NCBI RefSeq assembly: GCF_003386235.1
Contig: NZ_QRDZ01000005.1
Span: 248,001-312,000 of the forward strand
Origin: Cohnella phaseoli
Lineage (GTDB): Bacteria; Bacillota; Bacilli; Paenibacillales; Paenibacillaceae
DNA: 64,000 nt
Direction: 5' to 3'
Numbering within the stretch: position 1 is the first letter of the stretch; each line of letters begins with the position of its first letter. A model generated the notes under the pieces. The model searched no databases. It had not been told where the DNA came from and was given only the letters and a program-made list of their open reading frames with translations. Position numbers and translations under genes: made by a program. Below, piece after piece: positions 6,880 through 12,880 of the stretch.

Positions 6880-7139
6880 GTCTGAGAGGTCGTCTCTGGG
6901 GGTCTGTCCGTGACAAGCGAGCAAGGTGCAAGTAGACCACATGCAAGTCAGGAACAATGCAGTTTCCCAAGAATGAGCAACTTTCGATGCCCAACCAATC
7001 GGGCGTTGGCCCCTCAACATGTTGCTATAAAACCCCATAATATAGGTCATTTTTCAACGCATCATTTGGTTCAAGTTACGTAGTCGAAGTGGCTTCAAAA
7101 AAAAGAAATAAAAAAAGTACATTTTTTCTAAAAAGGGGC

Positions 7140-7168
7140 TTGCCTTAGGCGAATGTTTCAGATATAAT
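7140..7168 (+). promoter_or_regulatory. Promoter of the tRNA-Glu/Lys/Leu unit
   Basis: TTGCCT (7140-7145), a 17-base spacer and a perfect TATAAT (7163-7168), 53 bases before tRNA-Glu. Confidence 0.75.
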
Positions 7169-7221
7169 CATTTTTGTCGTCTGAAACGGACAGCGTTAAA
7201 GCGCAAGAGTAAATGGCCTAT

Positions 7222-7296
7222 GGCCCCTTGGTCAAGCGGTTAAGACACCTCCCTTTCACGGAGGTAACAGGGGTTCGAATCCCCTAGGGGTCACCA
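7222..7296 (+). tRNA. tRNA-Glu (TTC)
   Basis: 75 bases. Acceptor strands GGCCCCT and AGGGGTC pair with one G-T, the anticodon stem is CCTCC/GGAGG with loop CTTTCAC (anticodon TTC), the T arm has GGTTCGAATCC, and CCA is encoded. Confidence 0.96.
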
Positions 7297-7299
7297 TGA

Positions 7300-7375
7300 G
7301 AGCCATTAGCTCAGTTGGTAGAGCACCTGACTTTTAATCAGGGTGTCGAAGGTTCGAGTCCTTCATGGCTCACCA
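7300..7375 (+). tRNA. tRNA-Lys (TTT)
   Basis: 76 bases. Acceptor strands GAGCCAT and ATGGCTC pair, the anticodon loop is CTTTTAA (anticodon TTT), the T arm has GGTTCGAGTCC, and CCA is encoded. Confidence 0.97.
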
Positions 7376-7424
7376 GTGTTTCTCTGGCAGGCATTTTCCT
7401 TAATCAGACGACATTCTATAATAT

Positions 7425-7510
7425 GCGGTCGTGGCGGAATGGCAGACGCACCAGCTTGAGGGGCTGGCGGTAGCAATACCGTGGAGGTTCGAGTCCTCTC
7501 GACCGCACCA
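7425..7510 (+). tRNA. tRNA-Leu (GAG)
   Basis: An 86-base class II tRNA. Acceptor strands GCGGTCG and CGACCGC pair, the anticodon stem is CCAGC/GCTGG with loop TTGAGGG (anticodon GAG), a long variable arm is present, and CCA is encoded. Its 3' end and the terminator after it resemble a sequence at 26188-26237. Confidence 0.96.
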
Positions 7511-7524
7511 TAACTAAGAAGCTG

Positions 7525-7554
7525 AAATCCCTTGATACGTGAGGGATTTTTTTT
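7525..7554 (+). terminator. Terminator of the tRNA-Glu/Lys/Leu unit
   Basis: AAATCCCT (7525-7532) and AGGGATTT (7542-7549) form the stem, followed by a T run. Confidence 0.85.
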
Positions 7555-7592
7555 ATTTGCGAAAATAGATCTGCATCCGTCAAGCACTGTCA

Positions 7593-7621
7593 TTGCCATG
7601 AAGAAAAGCGTTCAATATAAT
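7593..7621 (+). promoter_or_regulatory. Promoter of the VWA protein gene
   Basis: TTGCCA (7593-7598), 17 bases and a perfect TATAAT (7616-7621), 48 bases before the start codon. Confidence 0.75.
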
Positions 7622-7668
7622 GAACTTTAAGACTTGTTTCCAATAGATGAAATGCGGAGGACTTTTCA

Positions 7669-8391
7669 ATGAGTATCGATCTGGCGAAGAAGAACTTCAT
7701 TGAACTCAAGAAAAAGGCTGATGATGTTGCGTCTAGTCTTGGACTTGGAAATCAGAAGGCAAAAGTGGCGTTAGCTTTGGATATATCCGGTTCAATGGCG
7801 TCCACTTTCAAGAACGGAACCGTTCAAAAGGTAGTCGAAGAGCTTTTGGCTCTAGGCGTTAAGTTTGACGACAATCAGGCTATCGACATTTTTCTATTCG
7901 GGCAGCATGACTATGAAGTCGGAGAATTGGTAGAGTCTAATTTCTACGGGTATGTGGATAATAAAATCGTTAAAAGTTATCCTCTTGAGGCTGAGACGAG
8001 ATATGCTGGCGTGATTAATCGGATCGTAAAGAAATATACGACGGAGAAGAAGGGGTTTTTCCGTAAGGCCACAGCCATCAATGGGCCTCTAGAGGAACCG
8101 GTATTCGTTATTTTCATTACTGACGGGGATAATCAGGACAAGCCGCAGACAGAGAAAGCGATTCGAGCTGCTTCGAAATTGGGGATCTTCTGGCAGTTTG
8201 TCGGAATCGGAAATGCCGGATTTCAATTCCTTGAAAAGCTGGACAACTTAAGCGGAAGATTCGTGGACAATGCTAACTTTTTTAAGATTAACAATATTAC
8301 CAAGATTGATGAAACGAGTCTTTACACCAAGCTGCTTCAGGAGTTTCCAGACTGGATCAAGACGGCAAGAGAGCATCAACTCATTAATTAG
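7669..8391 (+). CDS. VWA domain protein (TerF/TerY-like)
   Basis: A soluble 240-residue protein that is almost entirely one von Willebrand factor A domain. The metal-ion-dependent adhesion site is DISGS (Asp38, Ser40, Ser42) with a later FITDGDN. There is no signal peptide or membrane segment, so it acts in the cytosol. The pattern resembles stand-alone VWA proteins of tellurite/chemical-stress (Ter) systems, but no other ter gene is in view, so its role is unknown. GGAGGA lies close before the ATG. It is transcribed alone, from its own promoter, towards the c-di-GMP riboswitch unit. Confidence 0.8.
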   Translation: MSIDLAKKNFIELKKKADDVASSLGLGNQKAKVALALDISGSMASTFKNGTVQKVVEELLALGVKFDDNQAIDIFLFGQHDYEVGELVESNFYGYVDNKIVKSYPLEAETRYAGVINRIVKKYTTEKKGFFRKATAINGPLEEPVFVIFITDGDNQDKPQTEKAIRAASKLGIFWQFVGIGNAGFQFLEKLDNLSGRFVDNANFFKINNITKIDETSLYTKLLQEFPDWIKTAREHQLIN

Positions 8392-8425
8392 AAAGCAAAT
8401 TCTGTTAAATAATTAGCTATTGTCG

Positions 8426-8477
8426 CAACAGAGGATGACCCCTTGAGCTTGGCGGCCGAGGAGGTCATCCTCTGTTG
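8426..8477. terminator. Strong hairpin after the VWA gene
   Basis: Perfect 15-bp arms, CAACAGAGGATGACC (8426-8440) and GGTCATCCTCTGTTG (8463-8477), with a 22-base loop. No T run follows on either strand, so it may stabilise an RNA end rather than be a classical terminator. A 12-base direct repeat, TCCTACCAAAGT, occurs twice just after it (8478-8503). Confidence 0.55.
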
Positions 8478-8504
8478 TCCTACCAAAGTCTTCCTACCAA
8501 AGTA

Positions 8505-8533
8505 TTGAATAGGAAGGCGTTTATAGGTATAAT
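8505..8533 (+). promoter_or_regulatory. Promoter of the c-di-GMP riboswitch RNA
   Basis: TTGAAT (8505-8510), a 17-base spacer and a perfect TATAAT (8528-8533). The expected start near 8540 falls just in front of the riboswitch aptamer, so the aptamer RNA has its own promoter. Confidence 0.75.
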
Positions 8534-8552
8534 GATCCTGTGTTTGACCGAG

Positions 8553-8655
8553 GACTTAACGATAACGGCAAACCCGCTCGAAAGACGGGGGCGCAAAGCT
8601 TCAGGCCTAAAGGACGGATTCTGTCCCATGGTAGCTGAGCCGCCGAAAATGACCG
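8553..8655 (+). ncRNA. Cyclic di-GMP-I riboswitch (GEMM-I)
   Basis: The conserved aptamer elements occur in order: GGCAAACCCG (from 8567), the GAAA tetraloop of P2 (CTCGAAAGACG), GGGGGCGCAAAGC, the tetraloop-receptor side AGGCCTAAAGG, ATGGTAGC (8629-8636) and the closing CCGCCGAAA. These are the hallmarks of the class that binds c-di-GMP with the ligand between P1b, P2 and P3. It is followed by a terminator at 8690-8720 and then by no gene on this strand; downstream are two HD-GYP phosphodiesterase genes on the opposite strand. An ORF drawn through it (8475-8687) is not a gene. Confidence 0.9.
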
Positions 8656-8689
8656 GATCTTCCACAACTTGCTTACGAACAACATGACC

Positions 8690-8720
8690 AGACCGTTCCT
8701 GATTTCGGAACGGTCTTTTT
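8690..8720 (+). terminator. Terminator after the riboswitch
   Basis: AGACCGTTCC (8690-8699) and GGAACGGTCT (8707-8716) form a 10-bp stem, followed by five T. The T run is on the + strand only, so it ends the riboswitch transcript and not the converging HD-GYP mRNA, whose stop codon is 7 bases further on. GACCG at 8651-8655, just after the aptamer, could compete for the 3' arm and would allow switching; this is inference. Confidence 0.85.
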
Positions 8721-8726
8721 GTATGG

Positions 8727-9851
8727 TTACAGGGCCGTGTCTACGATGACCAGATCGAACTGCGCCCTCAGATCGATCTCATAGGGGGATGTTACGGGCC
8801 TTCCGTCTCCTTCCCGGATAATTTTGACGATTGGACGCTGGACGAGAGAGGAATCGACCGAAGTGATGACCGCCGTCTGCCCGCTGTTGAGAACGACGCG
8901 GCTTCCGACCGGATAGATGGAGATGTGGCCGACGAACAGCTTGACGAGCGATAAGTCGAACATGCGATCTCCGGAGCCGAGCAGAAATTCGACGGCGTCC
9001 CTCTTCGTGTAGGAGCTGCGATGGTGTCGCCGGGACACGAGCGCGTCGTAGGTGTCGGCAAGGGCGATAATTTGAGCGAACTCGTGAATATTGGAACGGC
9101 TGAGTCCCGACGGATAACCGGAGCCGTCATATCGTTCATGGTGCTGAAGGGCGCATATCGCGGCCGCTCCGGGCAGGTCGGATCGATGGACAAGCATCTG
9201 ATAGCCTTCAACCGTATGGCGCTCGATAAGCCCTCGGTCGTAATCCGTCAGCCGGCCTTTCTTGGTCAGGAGTTCGTCGGGTAGCTGGGTCATGCCGATG
9301 TCGAACAGTAGAGCCGAGACGATCAGATCGTGAAGCGGCTCGATGGAGTATTGCTTGGCGAAGCCGATAATTGCCGACAGGGTGGCGACGTTGAGCGTAT
9401 GCTCGAACAGCATCGGGTCCTTCATATGAAGCAGGGTTAGCCTATCTTTAATGAAGCGATGATCGGACAACTCTTTCAGTAACGTCTGATAGATGCGCAC
9501 GAAGCGGTCGCCGAGCATCGGCACGGATAGCTGCTGACGGATGAGCGGGTTGCCGATGAGTCTGGCGAACGCTTCGTCGACCGCCTTTTTGGAAGCGGCG
9601 GAGTTTCTCTTCCTGTTCGGCCTCTCTTGCGAAGCGGAGGCGTGTGAAGCGATGGCTGGCGATGACTCCGCTCCCTGAGTTCTGGAAGAGGCGTCTTCCT
9701 CGACATAGATGTCCGTAATGCCCAGCGTCCGCAATCGTTCGATATATTTGTCGGTCAGCTGCGTTCCGGCCCCCAGCATAACCATCCCGTTTTTGTTCAG
9801 CACCGGCTTGGCCAACGTTTGTCCCGGACGGAGAGTAGCGGTTGGTTTCAT
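8727..9851 (-). CDS. HD-GYP domain protein with degenerate catalytic HD
   Basis: A 374-residue relative of c-di-GMP phosphodiesterases. The N-terminal ~55 residues (MKPTATLRPGQTLAKPVL...) form the small domain often found before HD-GYP, then a Ser-rich linker, then HD-GYP from about residue 140. The conserved HDIGK has become FDIGM (Phe183, Asp184, Met187), losing a metal-binding His and the Lys, while His151, HHE (237-239) and DGSGYP (242-247) remain. Metal binding and hydrolysis may be lost, leaving a c-di-GMP sensor or a partner for the intact enzyme. It lies 30 bases downstream of that enzyme's gene, in one operon, and runs head-on into the riboswitch transcript. Confidence 0.85.
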   Translation of the reverse strand: MKPTATLRPGQTLAKPVLNKNGMVMLGAGTQLTDKYIERLRTLGITDIYVEEDASSRTQGAESSPAIASHASASQERPNRKRNSAASKKAVDEAFARLIGNPLIRQQLSVPMLGDRFVRIYQTLLKELSDHRFIKDRLTLLHMKDPMLFEHTLNVATLSAIIGFAKQYSIEPLHDLIVSALLFDIGMTQLPDELLTKKGRLTDYDRGLIERHTVEGYQMLVHRSDLPGAAAICALQHHERYDGSGYPSGLSRSNIHEFAQIIALADTYDALVSRRHHRSSYTKRDAVEFLLGSGDRMFDLSLVKLFVGHISIYPVGSRVVLNSGQTAVITSVDSSLVQRPIVKIIREGDGRPVTSPYEIDLRAQFDLVIVDTAL

Positions 9852-9881
9852 AGTTTTCGACCTGCTTTCGGTTCGGCGCCT

Positions 9882-10463
9882 TTAACGATAACGCCGTATT
9901 TTTTTAATCGCGATTTCCGGAATGGAGAAGAACAGCTCGACGGAGGCCGGGTCGAATTGATGTCCACTCTGCTTTCTAAGCTCGTCCGCCGCTTCTCCCA
10001 TCGTCTTGACCCGATTGTAGGACCGGGATTGCACCATGGCGTCGAAGGAATCGAAGACGGCGCACAGGCGAGCCCAAGGCGGAATGCTCTCGCCGCTAAG
10101 CCCGTCCGGATATCCCGTTCCGTCCCAGCGCTCATGATGGGAGCGCACAGTCGCGATCATTCTAGGATCCCGCCAGCCGAGCCGGCGAACAAGGCGAACG
10201 CCGAGGAGCGGGTGCTCGCGAATCCGCTCCCGTTCCCGTTCGTCGAGCGGGAGTCGTTTGACGAGCAGCTCCCGAGGAACGAGAAGCTTTCCGATATCGT
10301 GAAAGCTGCAGGCGACGGTGAACATCCGTTCTTCGTCCTCCGGCATTCCGAGCTGTCTGGCGGCGGCTTGAGCCAGCAGGCCTACCCGTACACTGTGCGA
10401 GAAAGTCGCGGGATCTTTCCGCAGTCCAAGGGCATGAAGCTCGGAGCGGATCAGGTTCGACAT
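9882..10463 (-). CDS. HD-GYP domain c-di-GMP phosphodiesterase, single domain
   Basis: A 193-residue protein that is little more than one HD-GYP domain and should hydrolyse c-di-GMP to GMP or pGpG in the cytosol. All catalytic motifs are intact: SHSVR (His23), HDIGK (His55-Lys59), His84, HHE (109-111) and DGTGYP (114-119). AAGGAG lies before the ATG. It is the first gene of the HD-GYP pair. I find no good SigA promoter reading leftwards between it and the recombinase gene in the present arrangement. Inversion of the 10518-11598 segment would place a TTGTTA-17-TATAAT promoter about 105 bases in front of it. Confidence 0.9.
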   Translation of the reverse strand: MSNLIRSELHALGLRKDPATFSHSVRVGLLAQAAARQLGMPEDEERMFTVACSFHDIGKLLVPRELLVKRLPLDERERERIREHPLLGVRLVRRLGWRDPRMIATVRSHHERWDGTGYPDGLSGESIPPWARLCAVFDSFDAMVQSRSYNRVKTMGEAADELRKQSGHQFDPASVELFFSIPEIAIKKIRRYR

Positions 10464-10517
10464 CCTTTAAATTCTCCTTTCTTGTTTCATGGCGGTTCCG
10501 CCGCCCGACAAGCGAGG

Positions 10518-10539
10518 TCGAACAATAGTGATTGTTCGA
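10518..10539 (+). promoter_or_regulatory. 22-bp inverted-repeat site, left copy
   Basis: Arms TCGAACAAT and ATTGTTCGA around a centre AGTG. The exact reverse complement (centre CACT) is at 11577-11598, on the other side of the recombinase gene. Short arms around an asymmetric centre are the layout of a tyrosine recombinase core site, and two copies in opposite direction would invert the DNA between them. It could instead be an operator; it is too widely spaced (10 bases between CGAAC and GTTCG) to be a LexA box. Confidence 0.65.
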
Positions 10540-10567
10540 AGTTCACCGATAGAAAGGAGCCAATGAC

Positions 10568-11521
10568 ATGAATGCGGAACGCAAGCTCTCGAACGGAGCG
10601 GCCGTTTTGGACGAAGAGCAGGTGATCCAGAGCTTCCTGGCCGGGTATCATCGGCCGAATACGATCCGTAATTACGAACGGGCGCTTCGCCGTTTTCGAA
10701 CGTTCATCGGGGAAACCCCTTTGGGAGAAGCCACTTGGCACGATCTGGAACGATACAAATCTTCCTTGCTGCGGGGAACGTCCGCGAACAAACCGCTGAA
10801 CGCTTCAACTATCGCCAGCTTGATCGCGCCGCTGCGCTCGTTTTACAGATGGGGGAGCGACGCCAATATCGCGTTGTTCTCGCATAATCCCGCCTCGTCC
10901 ATCCGGTTGCCTAAGGTGCGGGTAACAAGCGGGCATCATTTTCTGACCCAACGCGAGCTGACCGTATTGCTGACTTATCTGAGCGCCAAGAGCGTACGGG
11001 AATGGATGATGGTTGTTTATATGGTTATACTGGGACTGAGGGTATCGGAGTTAGTGCAGATGAGATGGGGCGATGTGGTTACTGACCCGCTCGAGAGCGG
11101 TGCGTGGCTGACCGTCGCGGACGGCAAGGGAGGCAAGACGAGGCAGGTGAAAATGCCGGAGGCGTTATGGAAGCTGCATAACGACCCTTCCATCCGGCTG
11201 AAGCTGCATGGCGGATCTGCTCAAGTGAACCGGCAAGGCCGGATTTTTCCAATTACGTCCCGTCAAGTAGAGCGCATCGTTAACAGGGCGAGCAGGGAGT
11301 GCGGGATTTCCAAGCCGGTGACGCCCCATTGGCTTCGGCATACGAATGCGACCATGGCGCTGCTGAACGGTGCATCGCTTCAACAAGTGCAACAGACGCT
11401 GGGCCACGTGCAGATCAATACGACGCAGCGCTACCTGCACACGGTTGAGCTGATGAAGAAAGCCGCTCCGGATTTCGTGGCCGAAAGCATGCACGGCGTG
11501 TTGAAAAATGTATTGTTATGA
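10568..11521 (+). CDS. Tyrosine recombinase (XerC/D-like integrase)
   Basis: Site-specific recombinase of 317 residues. A SAM-like core-binding domain covers about residues 15-110 (HRPNTIRNYERALRRF) and the catalytic domain about 125-305. The catalytic set is complete: Arg158 (GLRVSEL), Lys187 or Lys190, HWLRH with His254 and Arg257, His280 (LGH) and the nucleophile Tyr289 (TTQRYLH). AAAGGAG precedes the ATG. The gene lies wholly between two inverted copies of a 22-bp site, starting 29 bases from one and ending 56 bases from the other, so those are its likely substrates. No phage or transposon genes accompany it, which argues for a dedicated DNA invertase rather than a prophage integrase. Confidence 0.9.
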   Translation: MNAERKLSNGAAVLDEEQVIQSFLAGYHRPNTIRNYERALRRFRTFIGETPLGEATWHDLERYKSSLLRGTSANKPLNASTIASLIAPLRSFYRWGSDANIALFSHNPASSIRLPKVRVTSGHHFLTQRELTVLLTYLSAKSVREWMMVVYMVILGLRVSELVQMRWGDVVTDPLESGAWLTVADGKGGKTRQVKMPEALWKLHNDPSIRLKLHGGSAQVNRQGRIFPITSRQVERIVNRASRECGISKPVTPHWLRHTNATMALLNGASLQQVQQTLGHVQINTTQRYLHTVELMKKAAPDFVAESMHGVLKNVLL

Positions 11522-11541
11522 AGGATTCGGTCGTTTATAAT
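11513..11541 (+). promoter_or_regulatory. Outward-facing promoter inside the putative invertible segment
   Basis: TTGTTA (11513-11518, in the last codons of the recombinase), a 17-base spacer and a perfect TATAAT (11536-11541). The expected start near 11548 leads across the 11577-11598 site to the terminator at 11657-11685, giving an RNA of about 140 bases with no convincing ORF. After inversion of the segment its start would fall near 10568 and point left into the HD-GYP operon. Confidence 0.7.
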
Positions 11542-11576
11542 GAGTAACAAAGAAGGGGTAATCTAGCAAAAAAATG

Positions 11577-11598
11577 TCGAACAATCACTATTGTTCGA
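11577..11598 (-). promoter_or_regulatory. 22-bp inverted-repeat site, right copy
   Basis: Exact reverse complement of 10518-10539 over all 22 bases; here the symmetry extends two more bases each side (TG...CA at 11575-11600). As RNA it would form a stable hairpin. Confidence 0.65.
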
Positions 11599-11656
11599 CA
11601 TGATTATCATACCCTATTCGCCGGTCTTCATACATCGGCTCATAGGAAGGCGACGA

Positions 11657-11685
11657 AGCCGGCGGAGCGAACCCGTCGGTTTTTT
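11657..11685 (+). terminator. Terminator of a short RNA beyond the recombinase
   Basis: CCGGCG (11659-11664) pairs with CGTCGG (11674-11679), followed by six T. It would end the RNA begun at the 11513-11541 promoter. Confidence 0.65.
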
Positions 11686-11770
11686 GTGCAACCGGCAGTC
11701 GCATCTTTAGCAAATATCTTTGCTATGAACAAAAACGTGACGTCTCAATTAAATCAGCACTATAAAGGAA

Positions 11771-11854
11771 ATGAACGAATTGTTATGCAAAGGATGCGGC
11801 GATGTTTTGTTGATAGAGCGGCGATTGTGTCGCTCTTATGGCAGCTGGATGTAG
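11771..11854 (+). CDS. Possible 27-residue Cys-rich small ORF
   Basis: ATG preceded by AAAGGA encodes MNELLCKGCGDVLLIERRLC and seven more residues, with a CxxC that resembles the start of a zinc ribbon. It may be a real microprotein or the remains of a larger gene. The rest of 11600-12140 shows no gene that I can support. Confidence 0.25.
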   Translation: MNELLCKGCGDVLLIERRLCRSYGSWM

Positions 11855-11913
11855 TTTTAACAGGCTGATGTGGCGTGAATCTAATTCAATCATGTATACA
11901 AGTTTGCTGAGAT

Positions 11914-11938
11914 AGTCCGAGAAATCGGGCTGTTTTTT
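11914..11938 (+). terminator. Small terminator-like hairpin
   Basis: AGTCCG (11914-11919) and CGGGCT (11926-11931) flank a six-base loop, followed by G and six T. It may close the small ORF at 11771. Confidence 0.55.
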
Positions 11939-12143
11939 AATTTATTCCTATTTATGCATTGAATGAAATGGTTTTGGAACTGGGGGCTGACAACTGCAGG
12001 AGGATAGCACTCAAAATGTTTCCTTGGAGCACCATGGTAGTAGGGTAAGCTACTTTAAAAATACCAAACCCTTAAAATATCTATGCTCTTTTTAGGCAAT
12101 GAGTTGTCTCCACGATATAACCTATGTTAAAATACCAATTAAC

Positions 12144-12160
12144 CAAACATCCTATGTTTG
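12144..12160. promoter_or_regulatory. Candidate operator of the GntR regulator
   Basis: Perfect palindrome CAAACAT-CCT-ATGTTTG, 28 bases before the GntR start codon, in the place expected for autoregulation. Confidence 0.5.
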
Positions 12161-12187
12161 ATAAATAGATGAAATGAGGACTAACAT

Positions 12188-12880
12188 ATGCTACAGAAAA
12201 CAAGTCGGCTGACGCTGGTCGAGCAAGTCGCATTGCAAATGGAAAGACAGATCGAATCCGGCAAGTGGGCCGTCGGGATGCGTATTCCGGCAGAGCCGGA
12301 GTTGATGGTCGAATTGAATGTTAGCCGCAATACATTAAGGGAAGCTATTCGGGCGTTGGTCCACGCGGGACTTTTGAAGACGAAGCAGGGGGACGGAACG
12401 TACGTCTGCTCTTCGAGTGTGCTGGGAGTCGTACTGCAAAAACGAATCATGCGCTCCGATTCGCTGCAGACGTTGGAAGTCCGGCATGCGCTCGAACGCG
12501 AGGGAGCTCATCTGGCCGCACAACGCAGAACGGACGAAGAGGCGCGCGAGCTTCTGCTCCAACTGGAACGCTGGGAGAGGGCGGCAGCACGCGGCGACAT
12601 GGATGGGGTTGTAACGGAGGATATTCGTCTTCACCAAGGTATCATCGCGGCGTCTCATAATGAAATCTTGATCGAATTATACAACCATATCGCGGACGCG
12701 TTACAAGATTTGATTACAAGCATAACTCGTTATGAAGCCGATACGGATTTTTTGTTGATACACAGACAACTGGTCGAAGCGATTGTCGATCAAGACGCCG
12801 ATCGTGCCGTGGCAACGGTTCACCGTTATATTTCGGAATCGAAAGCCGTTCTTGAGATCAAAGGAGACGAACGGCTATGA
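12188..12880 (+). CDS. GntR family regulator, FadR subfamily
   Basis: A 230-residue DNA-binding protein. The winged helix runs from about residue 8 to 75 (PAEPELMVELNVSRNTLREA is the recognition region), and an FCD ligand-binding domain follows from about 90 to 225 with the expected Asp/His metal-ligand pattern (EDIRLHQGIIAASHN). FadR-type regulators normally sense small organic acids. The MFS gene overlaps its stop codon by 4 bases, so the two are co-transcribed and the transporter's substrate, or a relative of it, is probably the signal. Confidence 0.88.
   Translation: MLQKTSRLTLVEQVALQMERQIESGKWAVGMRIPAEPELMVELNVSRNTLREAIRALVHAGLLKTKQGDGTYVCSSSVLGVVLQKRIMRSDSLQTLEVRHALEREGAHLAAQRRTDEEARELLLQLERWERAAARGDMDGVVTEDIRLHQGIIAASHNEILIELYNHIADALQDLITSITRYEADTDFLLIHRQLVEAIVDQDADRAVATVHRYISESKAVLEIKGDERL

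Noticed and set aside
8475-8687. 70-codon ORF between the VWA gene and the HD-GYP operon
   Set aside because: It runs through the promoter and the c-di-GMP riboswitch aptamer; the RNA structure explains the sequence.
10518-10539. LexA (SOS) box
   Set aside because: CGAAC and GTTCG are 10 bases apart instead of 4, and the second copy is its exact inverse on the other side of a recombinase, which fits a recombination site better.
10568-11521. Prophage integrase
   Set aside because: No phage structural, replication or lysis genes lie nearby, and the gene is framed by inverted sites rather than directly repeated att sites.
11686-11868. 60-codon ORF after the recombinase
   Set aside because: It starts inside a terminator, lacks a ribosome binding site and has no protein-like pattern.
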